A DNA stretch of 42,110 nt from Gallionella sp. GTDB taxonomy: Bacteria; Pseudomonadota; Gammaproteobacteria; Burkholderiales; Gallionellaceae. Below the pieces are notes generated by a model, which saw only the letters and a program-made list of their open reading frames with translations, searched no databases and was not told the DNA's origin. The position numbers were made by a program, and so were the translations under genes. The DNA is taken from NCBI GenBank assembly GCA_003153155.1, contig PLWV01000014.1:1-42110 (forward strand), read 5' to 3'. Shown here one piece after another: positions 33,246 to 42,110 of the stretch; the stretch's first letter is position 1, and every line of letters begins with the position of its first letter.

Positions 33246-33779
33246 TTATTTCTTCTTGGTTTCTTTCAGAATCACCACTTCATCGCTATAGCGCACACCC
33301 TTGCCTTTGTAAGGCTCGGGTTCGCGGAAGGCGCGAATTTCAGCGGCAACTTGTCCGACTTGCTGCCTGCTGGCACCCTTCAACACGATGTCAGTTTGTG
33401 TCGGCGTTTCAACTTTCACACCGGCAGGCATCTTGTAAGAAACCGGATGGGAATAGCCCAAAGTCAGGTTCAGGGTATCACCGGCAGCTTGTGCGCGATA
33501 ACCTACGCCTACCAAAGTCAGCTTGCGCTCGAAACCCTTACTCACACCCAGCACCATGTTCGCCAGCAGCGCTCGGATCGTGCCGGACATCGCATTGGCT
33601 TGCGTGGTGTCGTTTTGCGCTTTGCACAACAGGCTGTTGCCCTCGCGCACCACGCTCACGTCACCCGACAATGTTTGCTTCAAGGTACCCAACGGGCCCT
33701 TTACCGAAATTTCACCCGCAGCCAGCGCGACTTCGACACCGCTAGGCACTACGACAGGATTCTTGGCAATTCTAGACAT
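33246..33779 (-). CDS. rplF: 50S ribosomal protein L6
   Basis: The 177-residue protein begins [20 protein letters not shown] and has the two repeated L6 domains, the second with the conserved [20 protein letters not shown] and [19 protein letters not shown]. It sits near the factor-binding site of the large subunit. Confidence 0.97.
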   Translation of the reverse strand: MSRIAKNPVVVPSGVEVALAAGEISVKGPLGTLKQTLSGDVSVVREGNSLLCKAQNDTTQANAMSGTIRALLANMVLGVSKGFERKLTLVGVGYRAQAAGDTLNLTLGYSHPVSYKMPAGVKVETPTQTDIVLKGASRQQVGQVAAEIRAFREPEPYKGKGVRYSDEVVILKETKKK

Positions 33780-33789
33780 GCTTACCTCA

Positions 33790-34185
33790 CTACGCGACTA
33801 CGCACAGCACTTCGCCACCAATACCGTTGGCGCGCGCTTTGCGGTCGGTCATCAAACCCTTGGAAGTCGACACGATGGCAATACCCAGGCCATTCATCAC
33901 CTTGGGAATATCATCGGAACCCTTATAAATACGCAGTCCGGGACGACTGATGCGTTGAATCTTTTCAATTACCGGACGGCCGCTGTAATACTTCAGGCCG
34001 ATTTCCAGCGTGGCTTTGCCACCGTCAGCGACGACACTGAAGCCGTCCACATAACCTTCGTCTTTCAACACCTCGGCTATCGCCACCTTCAACTTGGAAG
34101 AAGGCATTGCAACTGTAGTTTTTTCCGCCATCTGCGCATTGCGAATGCGCGTCAACATGTCGGAGATTGGATCACTCATACTCAT
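33790..34185 (-). CDS. rpsH: 30S ribosomal protein S8
   Basis: The 131-residue protein starts [20 protein letters not shown] at 34185, with GGAG upstream. An open frame continuing further upstream overlaps rpsN and is not part of S8. It ends [18 protein letters not shown]. In E. coli, S8 represses the spc operon by binding the rplE start region; that is not testable here. Confidence 0.97.
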   Translation of the reverse strand: MSMSDPISDMLTRIRNAQMAEKTTVAMPSSKLKVAIAEVLKDEGYVDGFSVVADGGKATLEIGLKYYSGRPVIEKIQRISRPGLRIYKGSDDIPKVMNGLGIAIVSTSKGLMTDRKARANGIGGEVLCVVA

Positions 34186-34195
34186 ATAATTTCTC

Positions 34196-34501
34196 CTACC
34201 AGCTGGCCTTAACGATACCGGGAATCTCACCGCGCATCGCGAATTCACGTAACTTGATACGCCCCAAACCAAACTTTTTGAAAGTACCGCGCGGACGACC
34301 GGTCAATGCACAACGATTACGCAGACGCACCGGACTTGAGTCACGCGGCAACGTTTGCAACTTCAGGCGCGCAGCAGCGCGCTCCTCTTCGCTCAGCTTT
34401 ACATTCGAAATTGTCGCCAGCAACAACGCACGCTTGGGCGCAAATTTCGCTACCATTTCACGGCGCTTTTGCTCGCGGTTAATAACTGCCATCTTAGCCA
34501 T
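34196..34501 (-). CDS. rpsN: 30S ribosomal protein S14
   Basis: This 101-residue long form without the zinc cysteines ([20 protein letters not shown] has a single Cys) is the C-minus type typical of proteobacteria. It ends in [18 protein letters not shown]. It lies between rplE and rpsH. Confidence 0.97.
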   Translation of the reverse strand: MAKMAVINREQKRREMVAKFAPKRALLLATISNVKLSEEERAAARLKLQTLPRDSSPVRLRNRCALTGRPRGTFKKFGLGRIKLREFAMRGEIPGIVKASW

Positions 34502-34511
34502 TAGTCTTCCC

Positions 34512-35051
34512 TCATTTCTTTATTGGGAGTTTGAATGCCAACAGAAGAGCCTTGGCTTCCTCGTCAGTCTTCGCGGAGGTGGTGATGGTGATATTCATAC
34601 CACGCAATGCATCAATCTTTTCGTACTCGATTTCCGGGAAAATGATTTGTTCTTTCACGCCCATGTTGTAGTTGCCACGACCGTCAAAGGACTTGCCGGA
34701 GATACCGCGGAAATCGCGAATACGCGGAATTGCCACAGAAATCAGCCGATCCAGGAATTCGTACATGCGCTGTTTGCGCAACGTTACTTTGCAACCAACC
34801 GGATAGCCTTCACGAATCTTAAAGCCGGCAATGGACTTTTTGGACATCGTAACGACCGGTTTCTGGCCGGCAATCTTTTGCATATCGCCAACCGCAAACT
34901 CCATCACTTTCTTGTCCGCCACCGCTTCACCGACACCCATGTTCAAGGTGATCTTTTCGATGCGCGGCACTTCCATGATGGACTTGTAGCCAAACTGTTT
35001 CATCAGGTCTTTAGCGACCTTGTCTTTGTAAAACCCATACAAACGAGCCAT
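34512..35051 (-). CDS. rplE: 50S ribosomal protein L5
   Basis: The 179-residue 5S rRNA binder begins [20 protein letters not shown] and carries [35 protein letters not shown] and a C-terminal [16 protein letters not shown]. It lies next to rplX. Confidence 0.97.
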   Translation of the reverse strand: MARLYGFYKDKVAKDLMKQFGYKSIMEVPRIEKITLNMGVGEAVADKKVMEFAVGDMQKIAGQKPVVTMSKKSIAGFKIREGYPVGCKVTLRKQRMYEFLDRLISVAIPRIRDFRGISGKSFDGRGNYNMGVKEQIIFPEIEYEKIDALRGMNITITTSAKTDEEAKALLLAFKLPIKK

Positions 35052-35064
35052 GCTCTATCACCCC

Positions 35065-35379
35065 TTAAGCGTCAATCATTTCGCCGTTGGATTTGAACAC
35101 ACGTACCTTGCGTCCATCTTCCAGCGTTTTAATACCGATTCGATCACCCTTTTTGGCAGCCGCGTTGTAAATCGCCACATTCGAAATATGAATCGGCAAT
35201 TCTTTTTCCACGATCCCGCCGGTCAAACCCTTTACCGGGTTAGGCTTCTGGTGCTTCTTGACTTTATTGATGCCGCCAACCAACAGGTACTCGCCCAGCA
35301 CGCGCTGCACACTGCCGCGATTGCCTTTGTCTTTACCGGTGATTACGATAACGTCATCGTTTTTCTTAATCTTGCGCAT
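35065..35379 (-). CDS. rplX: 50S ribosomal protein L24
   Basis: The 104-residue protein has the KOW motif [20 protein letters not shown] near the N-terminus and [20 protein letters not shown] in the middle. It initiates large-subunit assembly. It lies between rplN and rplE. Confidence 0.97.
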   Translation of the reverse strand: MRKIKKNDDVIVITGKDKGNRGSVQRVLGEYLLVGGINKVKKHQKPNPVKGLTGGIVEKELPIHISNVAIYNAAAKKGDRIGIKTLEDGRKVRVFKSNGEMIDA

Positions 35380-35407
35380 GATTTTCCTCAGCTCGATCCG
35401 TTGCCGC

Positions 35408-35776
35408 TTACAGCACTTCTGGTGCCAGCGAAACGATCTTCATGAACTTCTCGGTACGCAACTCGCGTGTCACCGGCCCGAAGATACGTGTTCCGATAGG
35501 CTCTAACTTGGCATTAAGCAATACCGCAGCATTGCCATCAAACTTAACCAAAGATCCATCGGAGCGACGCACACCCTTGGCAGTGCGAACCACCACGGCG
35601 TTGTATACTTCGCCCTTCTTTACGCGACCACGCGGGGCTGCGTCCCTGATGCTGACCTTGATGACATCACCAACGGAAGCATACCGGCGCCTGGAACCAC
35701 CCAACACCTTGATACACATCACAGAGCGCGCACCGGTATTGTCAGCCACATCTAAAACAGACTGCATTTGTATCAT
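35408..35776 (-). CDS. rplN: 50S ribosomal protein L14
   Basis: The 122-residue protein starts [20 protein letters not shown] and has [20 protein letters not shown] and [13 protein letters not shown]. It forms an intersubunit bridge. Unlike in most genomes, it is separated from the upstream rpsQ by about 270 bases of repeat-containing DNA. Confidence 0.97.
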   Translation of the reverse strand: MIQMQSVLDVADNTGARSVMCIKVLGGSRRRYASVGDVIKVSIRDAAPRGRVKKGEVYNAVVVRTAKGVRRSDGSLVKFDGNAAVLLNAKLEPIGTRIFGPVTRELRTEKFMKIVSLAPEVL

Positions 35777-36049
35777 TATTTAATCTCCAACTTGTTCCGC
35801 TCACAGCGGCCAGTTTTGGAACCCGTTCGGGTTAGGTCGCCGCAAGCGGCGGGCAAAAACACTTTCTTCCTATCGTTTGCCTCCGGCCCCTCGCTGCGCT
35901 CTCCCTTTGGGATAACCAGCGACTTGGCTGCGGTTTCTAGCAGCCTAGTCGAATGGCTAGTTGTCCCACCCAGAGGATTGAGGAGTGGGTTCTAAAACGA
36001 AGCCGCGCATTATATGCAAATTCAGAAAAGACGCAAGCAGAAATTACAA
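35777..36049. repeat. Repeat insertion inside the S10/spc cluster between rpsQ and rplN
   Basis: No frame is present. From about 35822 it starts CCCGTTCGGGTTAGG, then a hairpin CGCCGC-AA-GCGGCG (35838-35851). It ends with one copy of the covarying hairpin unit: ATAACCAGCGACTTGG at 35912, stem GGCTGC (35926-35931) with GCAGCC (35940-35945), then TAGTCGAATGGCTAG. The adjoining CCCAC...GTGGG pair can form another hairpin. The same unit family occurs at 20552 and 25639-25788. The gap is either transcribed through or interrupts the operon; no clear promoter is seen. Confidence 0.7.
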
Positions 36050-36352
36050 TTAATTATTTGCCGCCGCCTTTTCAAGCAGCTTCGCAACGCGCCAGCTTTT
36101 GGTTTTGGCAATCGGGCGGCACTCTTCAATCGTTACCACGTCGCCGGCATGAAACTCGTTAGCTTCATCATGCGCATGGTATTTTTTTGAAACGCGAATG
36201 ATCTTGCCCAGCAATGGGTGCTTTACTTTACGCTCGACCAGAACCGTTACGGTCTTGTCCATCTTGTCGCTTGTCACAGTACCAGTCAGGGTACGTTTCA
36301 TTCTGGAATCGATTATTGCTTTAGCTTCGCTCATTGCTTTTGAATCGCTCAT
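36050..36352 (-). CDS. rpsQ: 30S ribosomal protein S17
   Basis: The 100-residue OB-fold protein has the core [20 protein letters not shown] and [21 protein letters not shown] 12-18 residue N-terminal extension ([15 protein letters not shown]) is longer than usual; an internal Met at residue 7 is an alternative start. The first ATG overlaps the rpmC stop by 4 bases. Confidence 0.96.
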   Translation of the reverse strand: MSDSKAMSEAKAIIDSRMKRTLTGTVTSDKMDKTVTVLVERKVKHPLLGKIIRVSKKYHAHDEANEFHAGDVVTIEECRPIAKTKSWRVAKLLEKAAANN

Positions 36353-36558
36353 TTTTGGGCACCCTTCTCTGTCAACACCGTCTTCACACGAGCAATATCA
36401 CGGCGCACCTTGCGAAATTCACTGGTGTTGGTCATTTGTTGAGTCGCAACTTGCATACGCATACCAAACTGAGCTTTGGTCAAAGACAGCAGTTCGGTTT
36501 GCAAATCTGCTGCGGACTTGGCTTTAAGTTCCGCAGTCCTCTGTTTATTGGCCTTCAT
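36349..36558 (-). CDS. rpmC: 50S ribosomal protein L29
   Basis: The 69-residue two-helix protein carries [20 protein letters not shown] and [20 protein letters not shown]. It sits at the tunnel exit where SRP and trigger factor dock. It is one base from rplP and overlaps rpsQ. Confidence 0.97.
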   Translation of the reverse strand: MKANKQRTAELKAKSAADLQTELLSLTKAQFGMRMQVATQQMTNTSEFRKVRRDIARVKTVLTEKGAQK

Positions 36559-36559
36559 G

Positions 36560-36976
36560 TTATGTCCCTACCTGTCTAACTACAAAAGTGGTGGCCAGAG
36601 GCAGCTTTGCCGAAGCCAAACGAAATGCCTCGCGTGCCACTGTTTCATCCACGCCATCCATTTCGTACAACATCTTGCCGGGTTGAATCTCGGCGACGTA
36701 GTACTCGGGATTGCCCTTACCATTACCCATGCGAACTTCAGCAGGCTTTTTGGAGATCGGCTTATCCGGGAAAATACGGATCCAGATACGGCCACCGCGC
36801 TTGATGTGACGGGTCATGGCACGGCGTGCGGCTTCAATTTGGCGTGCAGTCAAACGACCGCGCGCCATTGCCTTCAGGCCAAACTCACCGAAACTGACCT
36901 TGTTGCCACGGGTGGCAACACCGGTGTTCCGGCCCTTTTGTTCCTTGCGGTATTTTCTTCTAGCTGGCTGTAGCAT
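36560..36976 (-). CDS. rplP: 50S ribosomal protein L16
   Basis: The 138-residue protein starts [20 protein letters not shown] at 36976. The open frame upstream of this Met lies inside rpsC and is not L16. Conserved parts are [20 protein letters not shown] and [20 protein letters not shown]. It contacts A-site tRNA. It overlaps rpsC by 17 bases, which is common. Confidence 0.97.
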   Translation of the reverse strand: MLQPARRKYRKEQKGRNTGVATRGNKVSFGEFGLKAMARGRLTARQIEAARRAMTRHIKRGGRIWIRIFPDKPISKKPAEVRMGNGKGNPEYYVAEIQPGKMLYEMDGVDETVAREAFRLASAKLPLATTFVVRQVGT

Positions 36977-37670
36977 GCTTAGCTCCCGACTTTCTTGCTT
37001 TCTTTTCCGGTTCAGCGGCGGCTGGCGCAACGACTTCCTGATCCGAAGTTTCACCCTTGAATACCCAAACCTTCACACCAATGACTCCGTAAGTGGTCTT
37101 CGCTTCGGATGTGCCGTAGTCGATATCGGCGCGCAGAGTATGCAATGGCACGCGACCTTCGCGATACCACTCAGTGCGAGCGATCTCTATGCCGTTCAAA
37201 CGACCCGCGCTCATAATCTTGATGCCTTGCGCGCCGAGGCGCATCGCGTTTTGCATCGCGCGCTTCATCGCGCGACGGAACATGATGCGCTTTTCCAGTT
37301 GCGCGGTAATGCTCTCGGCGATCAGTTGCGCATCGATTTCCGGCTTGCGCACTTCTTCGATCGCAACATCGACAGATTGAAGGCCCATACGCTTGCGCAA
37401 TTCGGCGCGCAACGATTCGATGTCTTCGCCCTTCTTGCCGATCACCATGCCAGGACGCGCGGTGTAAATAGTCACCTTGGCGTTTTTGGCCGGACGCTCG
37501 ATGATCACCTTTGAGACACCAGCAGCAGCCAGTTTCTTTTTCAGGTAGGCACGAACCTCAATGTCCTTGAGCAACAAGTCAGCAAAATTTTTGCTGTTGG
37601 CGTACCACTTGGAATCCCAATTTTTACGAACGCACAGCCGGAAACCGGTTGGATGAATTTTCTGTCCCAT
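36960..37670 (-). CDS. rpsC: 30S ribosomal protein S3
   Basis: The 236-residue protein begins [20 protein letters not shown], contains the KH motif [16 protein letters not shown] (about 73-88), and ends in a lineage-specific Ala/Lys-rich tail. It forms the mRNA entry pore with S4 and S5. Confidence 0.97.
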   Translation of the reverse strand: MGQKIHPTGFRLCVRKNWDSKWYANSKNFADLLLKDIEVRAYLKKKLAAAGVSKVIIERPAKNAKVTIYTARPGMVIGKKGEDIESLRAELRKRMGLQSVDVAIEEVRKPEIDAQLIAESITAQLEKRIMFRRAMKRAMQNAMRLGAQGIKIMSAGRLNGIEIARTEWYREGRVPLHTLRADIDYGTSEAKTTYGVIGVKVWVFKGETSDQEVVAPAAAEPEKKARKSGAKHATAS

Positions 37671-37679
37671 AATCTACCC

Positions 37680-38015
37680 TTAGCTCCCGACGCTGACAGT
37701 AATGTGGCAAGTTTGCTTTTCAAGGCGATTGCCTTGACCCTTGGCACGCGCCGAGAAACCTCTCCCCGATGCCGCCTTATCAACGTAAATAACTTTTACT
37801 TTCAATTCGTCGATGTCAGCACCATCGTTATGCTCGGCATTCGCAATCGCCGATTCGAGAGCCTTCTTGATGATAGTGGCGGCTTTTTTCGGGCTGAAGG
37901 TCAGGATGTTGAGCGCTTGCGCAACCGGCAAGCCGCGAATCTGATCAGCCACCAAACGGCCTTTTTGTGCCGAGAGATGAACCTTTTTTGCAACTGCAGT
38001 AGTCGTTGTCATCAT
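37680..38015 (-). CDS. rplV: 50S ribosomal protein L22
   Basis: The 111-residue protein has [20 protein letters not shown] and [15 protein letters not shown], with the exit-tunnel hairpin [20 protein letters not shown]. This hairpin differs from the usual RSxPRAKGR(A/G)xRI pattern, keeping the basic residues but altering several positions. It overlaps rpsS by 4 bases. The second Met (38012) is an equal start candidate. Confidence 0.96.
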   Translation of the reverse strand: MMTTTTAVAKKVHLSAQKGRLVADQIRGLPVAQALNILTFSPKKAATIIKKALESAIANAEHNDGADIDELKVKVIYVDKAASGRGFSARAKGQGNRLEKQTCHITVSVGS

Positions 38016-38302
38016 GCCCCCGGTTTCTTGACCACTGCTTTTTTATCAGCAGAATGGCCCTTGAAGGTGCGCGTCAGGGAAAATTCACCCAACTTGTGGC
38101 CCACCATGTTTTCAGATACGTACACCGGGATATGTTGCTTGCCGTTGTGCACCGCAATTGTCAGACCGACGAACTCGGGCAATACCGTGGAACGGCGCGA
38201 CCAGGTTTTCACCGGGCGCTTATCGTTAGCCGCGCGCACTGTCTCAATCTTCTTGAGCAAGTGAGCGTCAACAAATGGACCTTTTTTAATCGAACGTGCC
38301 AT
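38012..38302 (-). CDS. rpsS: 30S ribosomal protein S19
   Basis: The 96-residue head protein starts [20 protein letters not shown] and carries [20 protein letters not shown] and [20 protein letters not shown]. The C-terminus is a few residues longer than the common 91-92. It is packed between rplB and rplV. Confidence 0.97.
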   Translation of the reverse strand: MARSIKKGPFVDAHLLKKIETVRAANDKRPVKTWSRRSTVLPEFVGLTIAVHNGKQHIPVYVSENMVGHKLGEFSLTRTFKGHSADKKAVVKKPGA

Positions 38303-38315
38303 ATATATCTACCCC

Positions 38316-39143
38316 TTAAACCTGAAAGCGACGACGCACAATCATGCCGCTAGTGCGTTTGTTGCGACGTGTGCGGAAACCCTTGGCCGGCACACCCCAT
38401 GGACTGACCGGGTGACGGCCAGCAGCAGTCTTGCCTTCACCACCACCATGCGGGTGATCTACAGGGTTCATGACCACACCGCGAACGGTTGGGCGGACAC
38501 CGCGCCAACGCATCGCACCGGCCTTACCGATAGAACGCAAGCTGTGTTCGGAATTGCCCACTTCGCCCAGGGTCGCCTTGCAATCGATGTGCACTTTGCG
38601 AATTTCGCCGGAGCGCAAACGCAGTTGCGCGTAGCTGCCTTCACGCGCCAGCAACTGTACGGAAGTACCGGCAGAACGCGCCAACTGCGCACCCTTGCCA
38701 GGTAACATTTCGATGCAGTGTATGGTCGAGCCGACCGGAACGTTACGCAAAGGCAATGCATTACCCGGCTTGATCGGCGCTTCCGAACCGCTCACCAGGG
38801 TTGCACCGGCTGCGATACCCTTGGGCGCGATGATGTAACGACGCTCGCCATCGGCATAGCACAACAGAGCCAGGTTCGCGGTGCGGTTCGGGTCATATTC
38901 CAGGCGCTCAACCGTCGCTGGAATACCATCCTTGTCGCGCTTGAAGTCCATCAGACGGTAATGCTGTTTATGGCCTCCGCCCTTATGACGCGTGGTGATA
39001 TGTCCGTTATTGTTGCGGCCTGCGGTGCTGGTTTGCTTTTCCAGCAGTGACGCGATCGGCTTGCCCTTATGCAGGTCGGGATTGACCAGGCGCACGACGG
39101 CACGCTGCCCAGGAGTTGTTGGTTTTAGTTTAATCAATGCCAT
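38316..39143 (-). CDS. rplB: 50S ribosomal protein L2
   Basis: The 275-residue protein begins [20 protein letters not shown]. The peptidyl-transferase loop [19 protein letters not shown], with its essential His, is intact (about 223-241). Ends and length are standard. Confidence 0.98.
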   Translation of the reverse strand: MALIKLKPTTPGQRAVVRLVNPDLHKGKPIASLLEKQTSTAGRNNNGHITTRHKGGGHKQHYRLMDFKRDKDGIPATVERLEYDPNRTANLALLCYADGERRYIIAPKGIAAGATLVSGSEAPIKPGNALPLRNVPVGSTIHCIEMLPGKGAQLARSAGTSVQLLAREGSYAQLRLRSGEIRKVHIDCKATLGEVGNSEHSLRSIGKAGAMRWRGVRPTVRGVVMNPVDHPHGGGEGKTAAGRHPVSPWGVPAKGFRTRRNKRTSGMIVRRRFQV

Positions 39144-39148
39144 GATGA

Positions 39149-39481
39149 TTATCCTTGCTCACTTGCAGCAAAATTGATTTCCTGACCGGCAGCCAGGCAC
39201 ACATAAGCCTTTTTCCAGTCGTTGCGACGACCGACGACACGACCGCTGCGCTTGACCTTGCCCTTGACACATGCCACTTGCACGCTGTCCACGCTCACCT
39301 TGAACATCATTTCAACAGCAGCTTTTATTTCAGGCTTGGTCGCATCCGTCGCGACACGAAAAACCACTTGCTCATTTTTGTCGGCAACATAGGTTGCTTT
39401 TTCGGAGATTTGCGGAGCAAGCAACACGTTCATCAAACGTTCTTGGCTGAATTGCCGGGGGCTGAATTGTTGGGTACTCAT
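39149..39481 (-). CDS. rplW: 50S ribosomal protein L23
   Basis: The 110-residue protein has [39 protein letters not shown] and [18 protein letters not shown] short N-terminal extension ([15 protein letters not shown]) precedes the usual start and may be genuine. It provides the docking site for trigger factor and SRP. It overlaps rplD by 4 bases. Confidence 0.97.
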   Translation of the reverse strand: MSTQQFSPRQFSQERLMNVLLAPQISEKATYVADKNEQVVFRVATDATKPEIKAAVEMMFKVSVDSVQVACVKGKVKRSGRVVGRRNDWKKAYVCLAAGQEINFAASEQG

Positions 39482-40110
39482 GCGAACATCTCCTCAATTT
39501 TAGCCACCGCATTGCGCGTCACCAAAACGTTTGGAAAACGCACCAAGCTGACCGGGTCGGCTTGATTGGCTTCAAGCACCAGCACGTTAGGCAAATTACG
39601 CGAAGAAAGATAAAGATTTTCATCAATGTTGTCGGTAATAATCAACAAGCGAAAGCGATTGGTATCCACACCCAGGCCCTTGATCTTCTGCGCCAACAAC
39701 TTTGTTTTTGGCGAATCAACCGTCAGGCTGTCCACGACGACCAAGCGATTTTCACTGACCAGTCTTGACAAGATCGAAGCAAAACCTGCGCGATACATCT
39801 TACGATTTACTTTTTGAGTGTAATTTTCTTCGGCGGTGTTCGGGAAAATCTTACCACCACCACGCCACAGCGGGCTGGATGCCATACCGGCACGCGCACG
39901 GCCGGTACCCTTTTGTGCATACGGTTTGCGGGTACTCTTGGCGATTTCGCTACGGCCTTTTTGCTTGCTGTTACCGGCACGCGCATTTGCCATATAGGCG
40001 GTAATCAACTGATGGACCAGATCTTCGTTATATTCACGACCAAACAGATCGTCGGAAGCTTTTAGATTCGCGGTCGCCTGACCCTTATCGTTAATGACTT
40101 TGAGTTCCAT
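39478..40110 (-). CDS. rplD: 50S ribosomal protein L4
   Basis: The 210-residue protein starts [20 protein letters not shown] at 40110. An upstream in-frame extension lies in rplC and is not conserved. The tunnel loop [20 protein letters not shown] is present. In E. coli, L4 represses the S10 operon by leader binding. The S10 leader lies outside what can be judged here. It overlaps rplC by one base (TAATG). Confidence 0.97.
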   Translation of the reverse strand: MELKVINDKGQATANLKASDDLFGREYNEDLVHQLITAYMANARAGNSKQKGRSEIAKSTRKPYAQKGTGRARAGMASSPLWRGGGKIFPNTAEENYTQKVNRKMYRAGFASILSRLVSENRLVVVDSLTVDSPKTKLLAQKIKGLGVDTNRFRLLIITDNIDENLYLSSRNLPNVLVLEANQADPVSLVRFPNVLVTRNAVAKIEEMFA

Positions 40111-40754
40111 TACACACCTGCCTTCACTGCGGGACGCACGATAATGCTGCTGTTTATGCAACCTGGAACAGCACCTTTTACCAGCAGCAATTGGCGGGCA
40201 ACATCAACACGCACGACCTGTAAATTTTGCACGGTCCTTTGCACATCACCCAGATGACCAGTCATACGCTTGCCAGGGAACACGCGGCCCGGATCCTGCG
40301 CCATACCGATAGAACCCGGCACGTTGTGCGACTTGGAGTTACCGTGCGATGCACGACCCGATTTGAAATGGTGCCGCTTGATGGTGCCGGCGTAGCCCTT
40401 ACCTTTGGATACACCCGTCACATCTACAAGTTGACCCACCTGAAAAATCTCCACACTGACCACAGAACCTGTTTGCAGGCCGGCCAGTTGTTCAGGGGAT
40501 ACGGTGAATTCTTTTAGTGCACTCCCCGCTTCCACACCCGCCTTGGCGTAATGTCCGGCGGCAGCCTTGCTGACGCGACCGGGACGGCGCACACCGTGCG
40601 CCAATTGCACAGCGGTATAGCCATCGGTACCTGCGGATTTAACCTGAGTGACACGATTATTGGACACTTCCAGCACAGTCACCGGCAACGAAGAACCGTC
40701 ATCGGTAAATACGCGGGTCATGCCAATCTTGCGACCGACAAGTCCTAAGCTCAT
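40110..40754 (-). CDS. rplC: 50S ribosomal protein L3
   Basis: The 214-residue protein begins [20 protein letters not shown]. It contains [20 protein letters not shown] and [20 protein letters not shown], including the Gln methylated by PrmB in E. coli. It follows rpsJ after 102 bases holding a perfect palindrome. Confidence 0.98.
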   Translation of the reverse strand: MSLGLVGRKIGMTRVFTDDGSSLPVTVLEVSNNRVTQVKSAGTDGYTAVQLAHGVRRPGRVSKAAAGHYAKAGVEAGSALKEFTVSPEQLAGLQTGSVVSVEIFQVGQLVDVTGVSKGKGYAGTIKRHHFKSGRASHGNSKSHNVPGSIGMAQDPGRVFPGKRMTGHLGDVQRTVQNLQVVRVDVARQLLLVKGAVPGCINSSIIVRPAVKAGV

Positions 40755-40811
40755 TTTAATTTCCTCTTGTTAAGGGGCCAACTTCAATTGGTCAGCCGAT
40801 TTTTTACATTA

Positions 40812-40839
40812 GTACGGGCGTAAGGCCTTACGCCCCTAC
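40812..40839. repeat. Perfect 20-bp palindrome between rpsJ and rplC
   Basis: GGGCGTAAGGCCTTACGCCC (40816-40835) is perfectly self-complementary, extended by GTA and TAC after one C-C mismatch. It lies within the operon and has no T run. It is a REP-type element or an mRNA processing/attenuation hairpin. Confidence 0.65.
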
Positions 40840-40856
40840 GCCTTTTGGCACAACGA

Positions 40857-41168
40857 TTACTGCAACTTGATTTCCACATCCACGCCGGCTGGCAGATCCA
40901 GCTTCATCAGTGCATCTACCGTCTTATCGGTAGGATCAACGATATCCATCAAACGCAGATGGGTGCGAATCTCAAACTGATCGCGCGAAGTCTTGTTGAC
41001 ATGCGGGGAACGCAGCACATCGAAACGCTCGATCTTGGTTGGCAACGGCACCGGGCCATTTACCACCGCACCGGTACGTTTTGCTGTTTCAACAATTCGC
41101 GCAGCCGACTGGTCGATCAGGCGATAATCAAACGCCTTGAGGCGAATGCGGATTTTCTGACTTTGCAT
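40857..41168 (-). CDS. rpsJ: 30S ribosomal protein S10 (NusE)
   Basis: The 103-residue protein contains [20 protein letters not shown], the flexible loop [20 protein letters not shown] and the end [12 protein letters not shown]. It functions in the 30S head and as NusE in antitermination. It lies 100 bases after tuf. Confidence 0.98.
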   Translation of the reverse strand: MQSQKIRIRLKAFDYRLIDQSAARIVETAKRTGAVVNGPVPLPTKIERFDVLRSPHVNKTSRDQFEIRTHLRLMDIVDPTDKTVDALMKLDLPAGVDVEIKLQ

Positions 41169-41268
41169 AATCTTCTCTTGCTTTTACGCGGCAATGCCGC
41201 TAATTAAAGAACAAAATCGCGTGGCCCGGATCACAGACCCAGCCCACGCGAGGGCGCGCATTATAGCC

Positions 41269-42110
41269 TTACTCAATAATCTTTGCAACCACACCGGCAC
41301 CGACGGTACGGCCACCTTCACGGATAGCGAAGCGTAAGCCCTCTTCCATCGCGATCGGGTTGATCAGGTTGACCGTGATGCTGACGTTGTCGCCCGGCAT
41401 CACCATTTCAGTGCCGGCCGGCAGTTCGACTGCGCCGGTCACGTCGGTGGTGCGGAAGTAGAACTGGGGACGGTAGCCCTGGAAGAACGGGGTGTGACGC
41501 CCGCCTTCGTCTTTGCCCAGCACGTAGATCTCGGCAGTGAACTTGGTGTGCGGGGTGATCGAGCCGGGCTTGGCCAATACCTGGCCGCGCTCGACTTCTT
41601 CACGCTTGGTGCCGCGCAGCAGGACGCCGACGTTGTCGCCTGCCTGACCCTGGTCGAGCAGTTTGCGAAACATTTCGACACCGGTGCAGGTGGTCTTGAG
41701 CGTGGGTTTGATACCGACGATTTCGAGTTCTTCGCCGATCTTGACGATGCCGCGCTCGATACGACCGGTTACCACCGTGCCGCGACCGGAGATGGAGAAT
41801 ACGTCTTCTACCGGCATCAGGAAGGCGCCATCCAGGGCGCGCTTGGGTTGCGGGATGTAGCTGTCGAGTGCGTCGGCCAGACGGAAGATGGAAGGTTCGC
41901 CCAGGTCGCCCTGGTCGCCTTGCAGGGCTTTCAGTGCGGAGCCTTTGATGATGGGGATGTCGTCGCCGGGGAAGTCGTATTTGGTGAGCAGTTCGCGCAC
42001 TTCCATTTCGACCAGTTCGAGCAGTTCTTCGTCGTCGACCATGTCGCATTTGTTCATGAATACGACGATGTAAGGCACGCCCACTTGGCGTGCCAGCAGG
42101 ATGTGTTCAC
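41269..42110 (-). CDS. tuf: Elongation factor Tu, 5-prime part outside the window
   Basis: The last 280 codons of EF-Tu are present and continue past the right edge. The frame opens [20 protein letters not shown] with the G4 motif NKCD, then [10 protein letters not shown] (G5) and domains 2 and 3 ([20 protein letters not shown], then [20 protein letters not shown] and [20 protein letters not shown]). It ends GVVAKIIE. The G1-G3 motifs lie beyond 42110. The tuf position directly before rpsJ is standard. Confidence 0.97.
   Translation of the reverse strand, partial: EHILLARQVGVPYIVVFMNKCDMVDDEELLELVEMEVRELLTKYDFPGDDIPIIKGSALKALQGDQGDLGEPSIFRLADALDSYIPQPKRALDGAFLMPVEDVFSISGRGTVVTGRIERGIVKIGEELEIVGIKPTLKTTCTGVEMFRKLLDQGQAGDNVGVLLRGTKREEVERGQVLAKPGSITPHTKFTAEIYVLGKDEGGRHTPFFQGYRPQFYFRTTDVTGAVELPAGTEMVMPGDNVSITVNLINPIAMEEGLRFAIREGGRTVGAGVVAKIIE

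Noticed and set aside
1..42110. tRNA or rRNA genes
   Set aside because: I looked for cloverleaf-like arms with CCA ends and for conserved rRNA blocks and saw none. A tRNAscan-SE run would be decisive.

Overview
The window looks like a chromosomal segment of a betaproteobacterium. The right half is the complete minus-strand S10-spc-alpha ribosomal protein cluster in the classic order (tuf, rpsJ, rplC-D-W-B, rpsS, rplV, rpsC, rplP, rpmC, rpsQ, rplN-X-E, rpsN-H, rplF-R, rpsE, rpmD, rplO, secY, infA, rpmJ, rpsM-K-D, rpoA, rplQ). The housekeeping proteins read as betaproteobacterial, and Gallionellaceae or other Nitrosomonadales are my best guess. That placement is inference, because no rRNA or other marker is present.

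Bases 1-5500 hold an ECF sigma factor with a small membrane partner, and two inverted paralogous genes for secreted Lys/Ala-rich proteins that share promoter and terminator. Between these lie a broken malonate decarboxylase alpha (mdcA) fragment and a small zinc-ribbon-like protein. An FAD oxidoreductase and folB-folK follow. Bases 5500-13500 are a gene-poor accessory zone: IS110 and integrase remnants, unrecognised small genes, an ABC exporter pair, a SpoIIAA-like protein, an alpha/beta hydrolase lacking its nucleophile serine, and many dispersed palindromic repeats. It also holds a triple 169-bp repeat in which each unit encodes an 18-19 residue hydrophobic peptide behind a good Shine-Dalgarno sequence.

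Bases 13477-15707 encode GspA-GspB (ExeA-ExeB, secretin assembly). These are followed by a second mdcA fragment and a defence/addiction island: a PIN-like protein, a BsuBI/PstI-type restriction-modification pair, a HigBA-type toxin-antitoxin with a palindromic operator, decayed ORF6N, HigA and CcdA pieces, and an AAA/DUF4143 ATPase. Next come uvrA, arfB and cysK.

Several repeat families connect these regions. The most notable is a roughly 48-nt hairpin unit found five times at three loci, whose stem sequence changes on both sides while pairing is kept. One copy sits inside the ribosomal protein operon between rplN and rpsQ. The leading candidates for something undescribed are the triple micro-ORF array and this compensated hairpin family.
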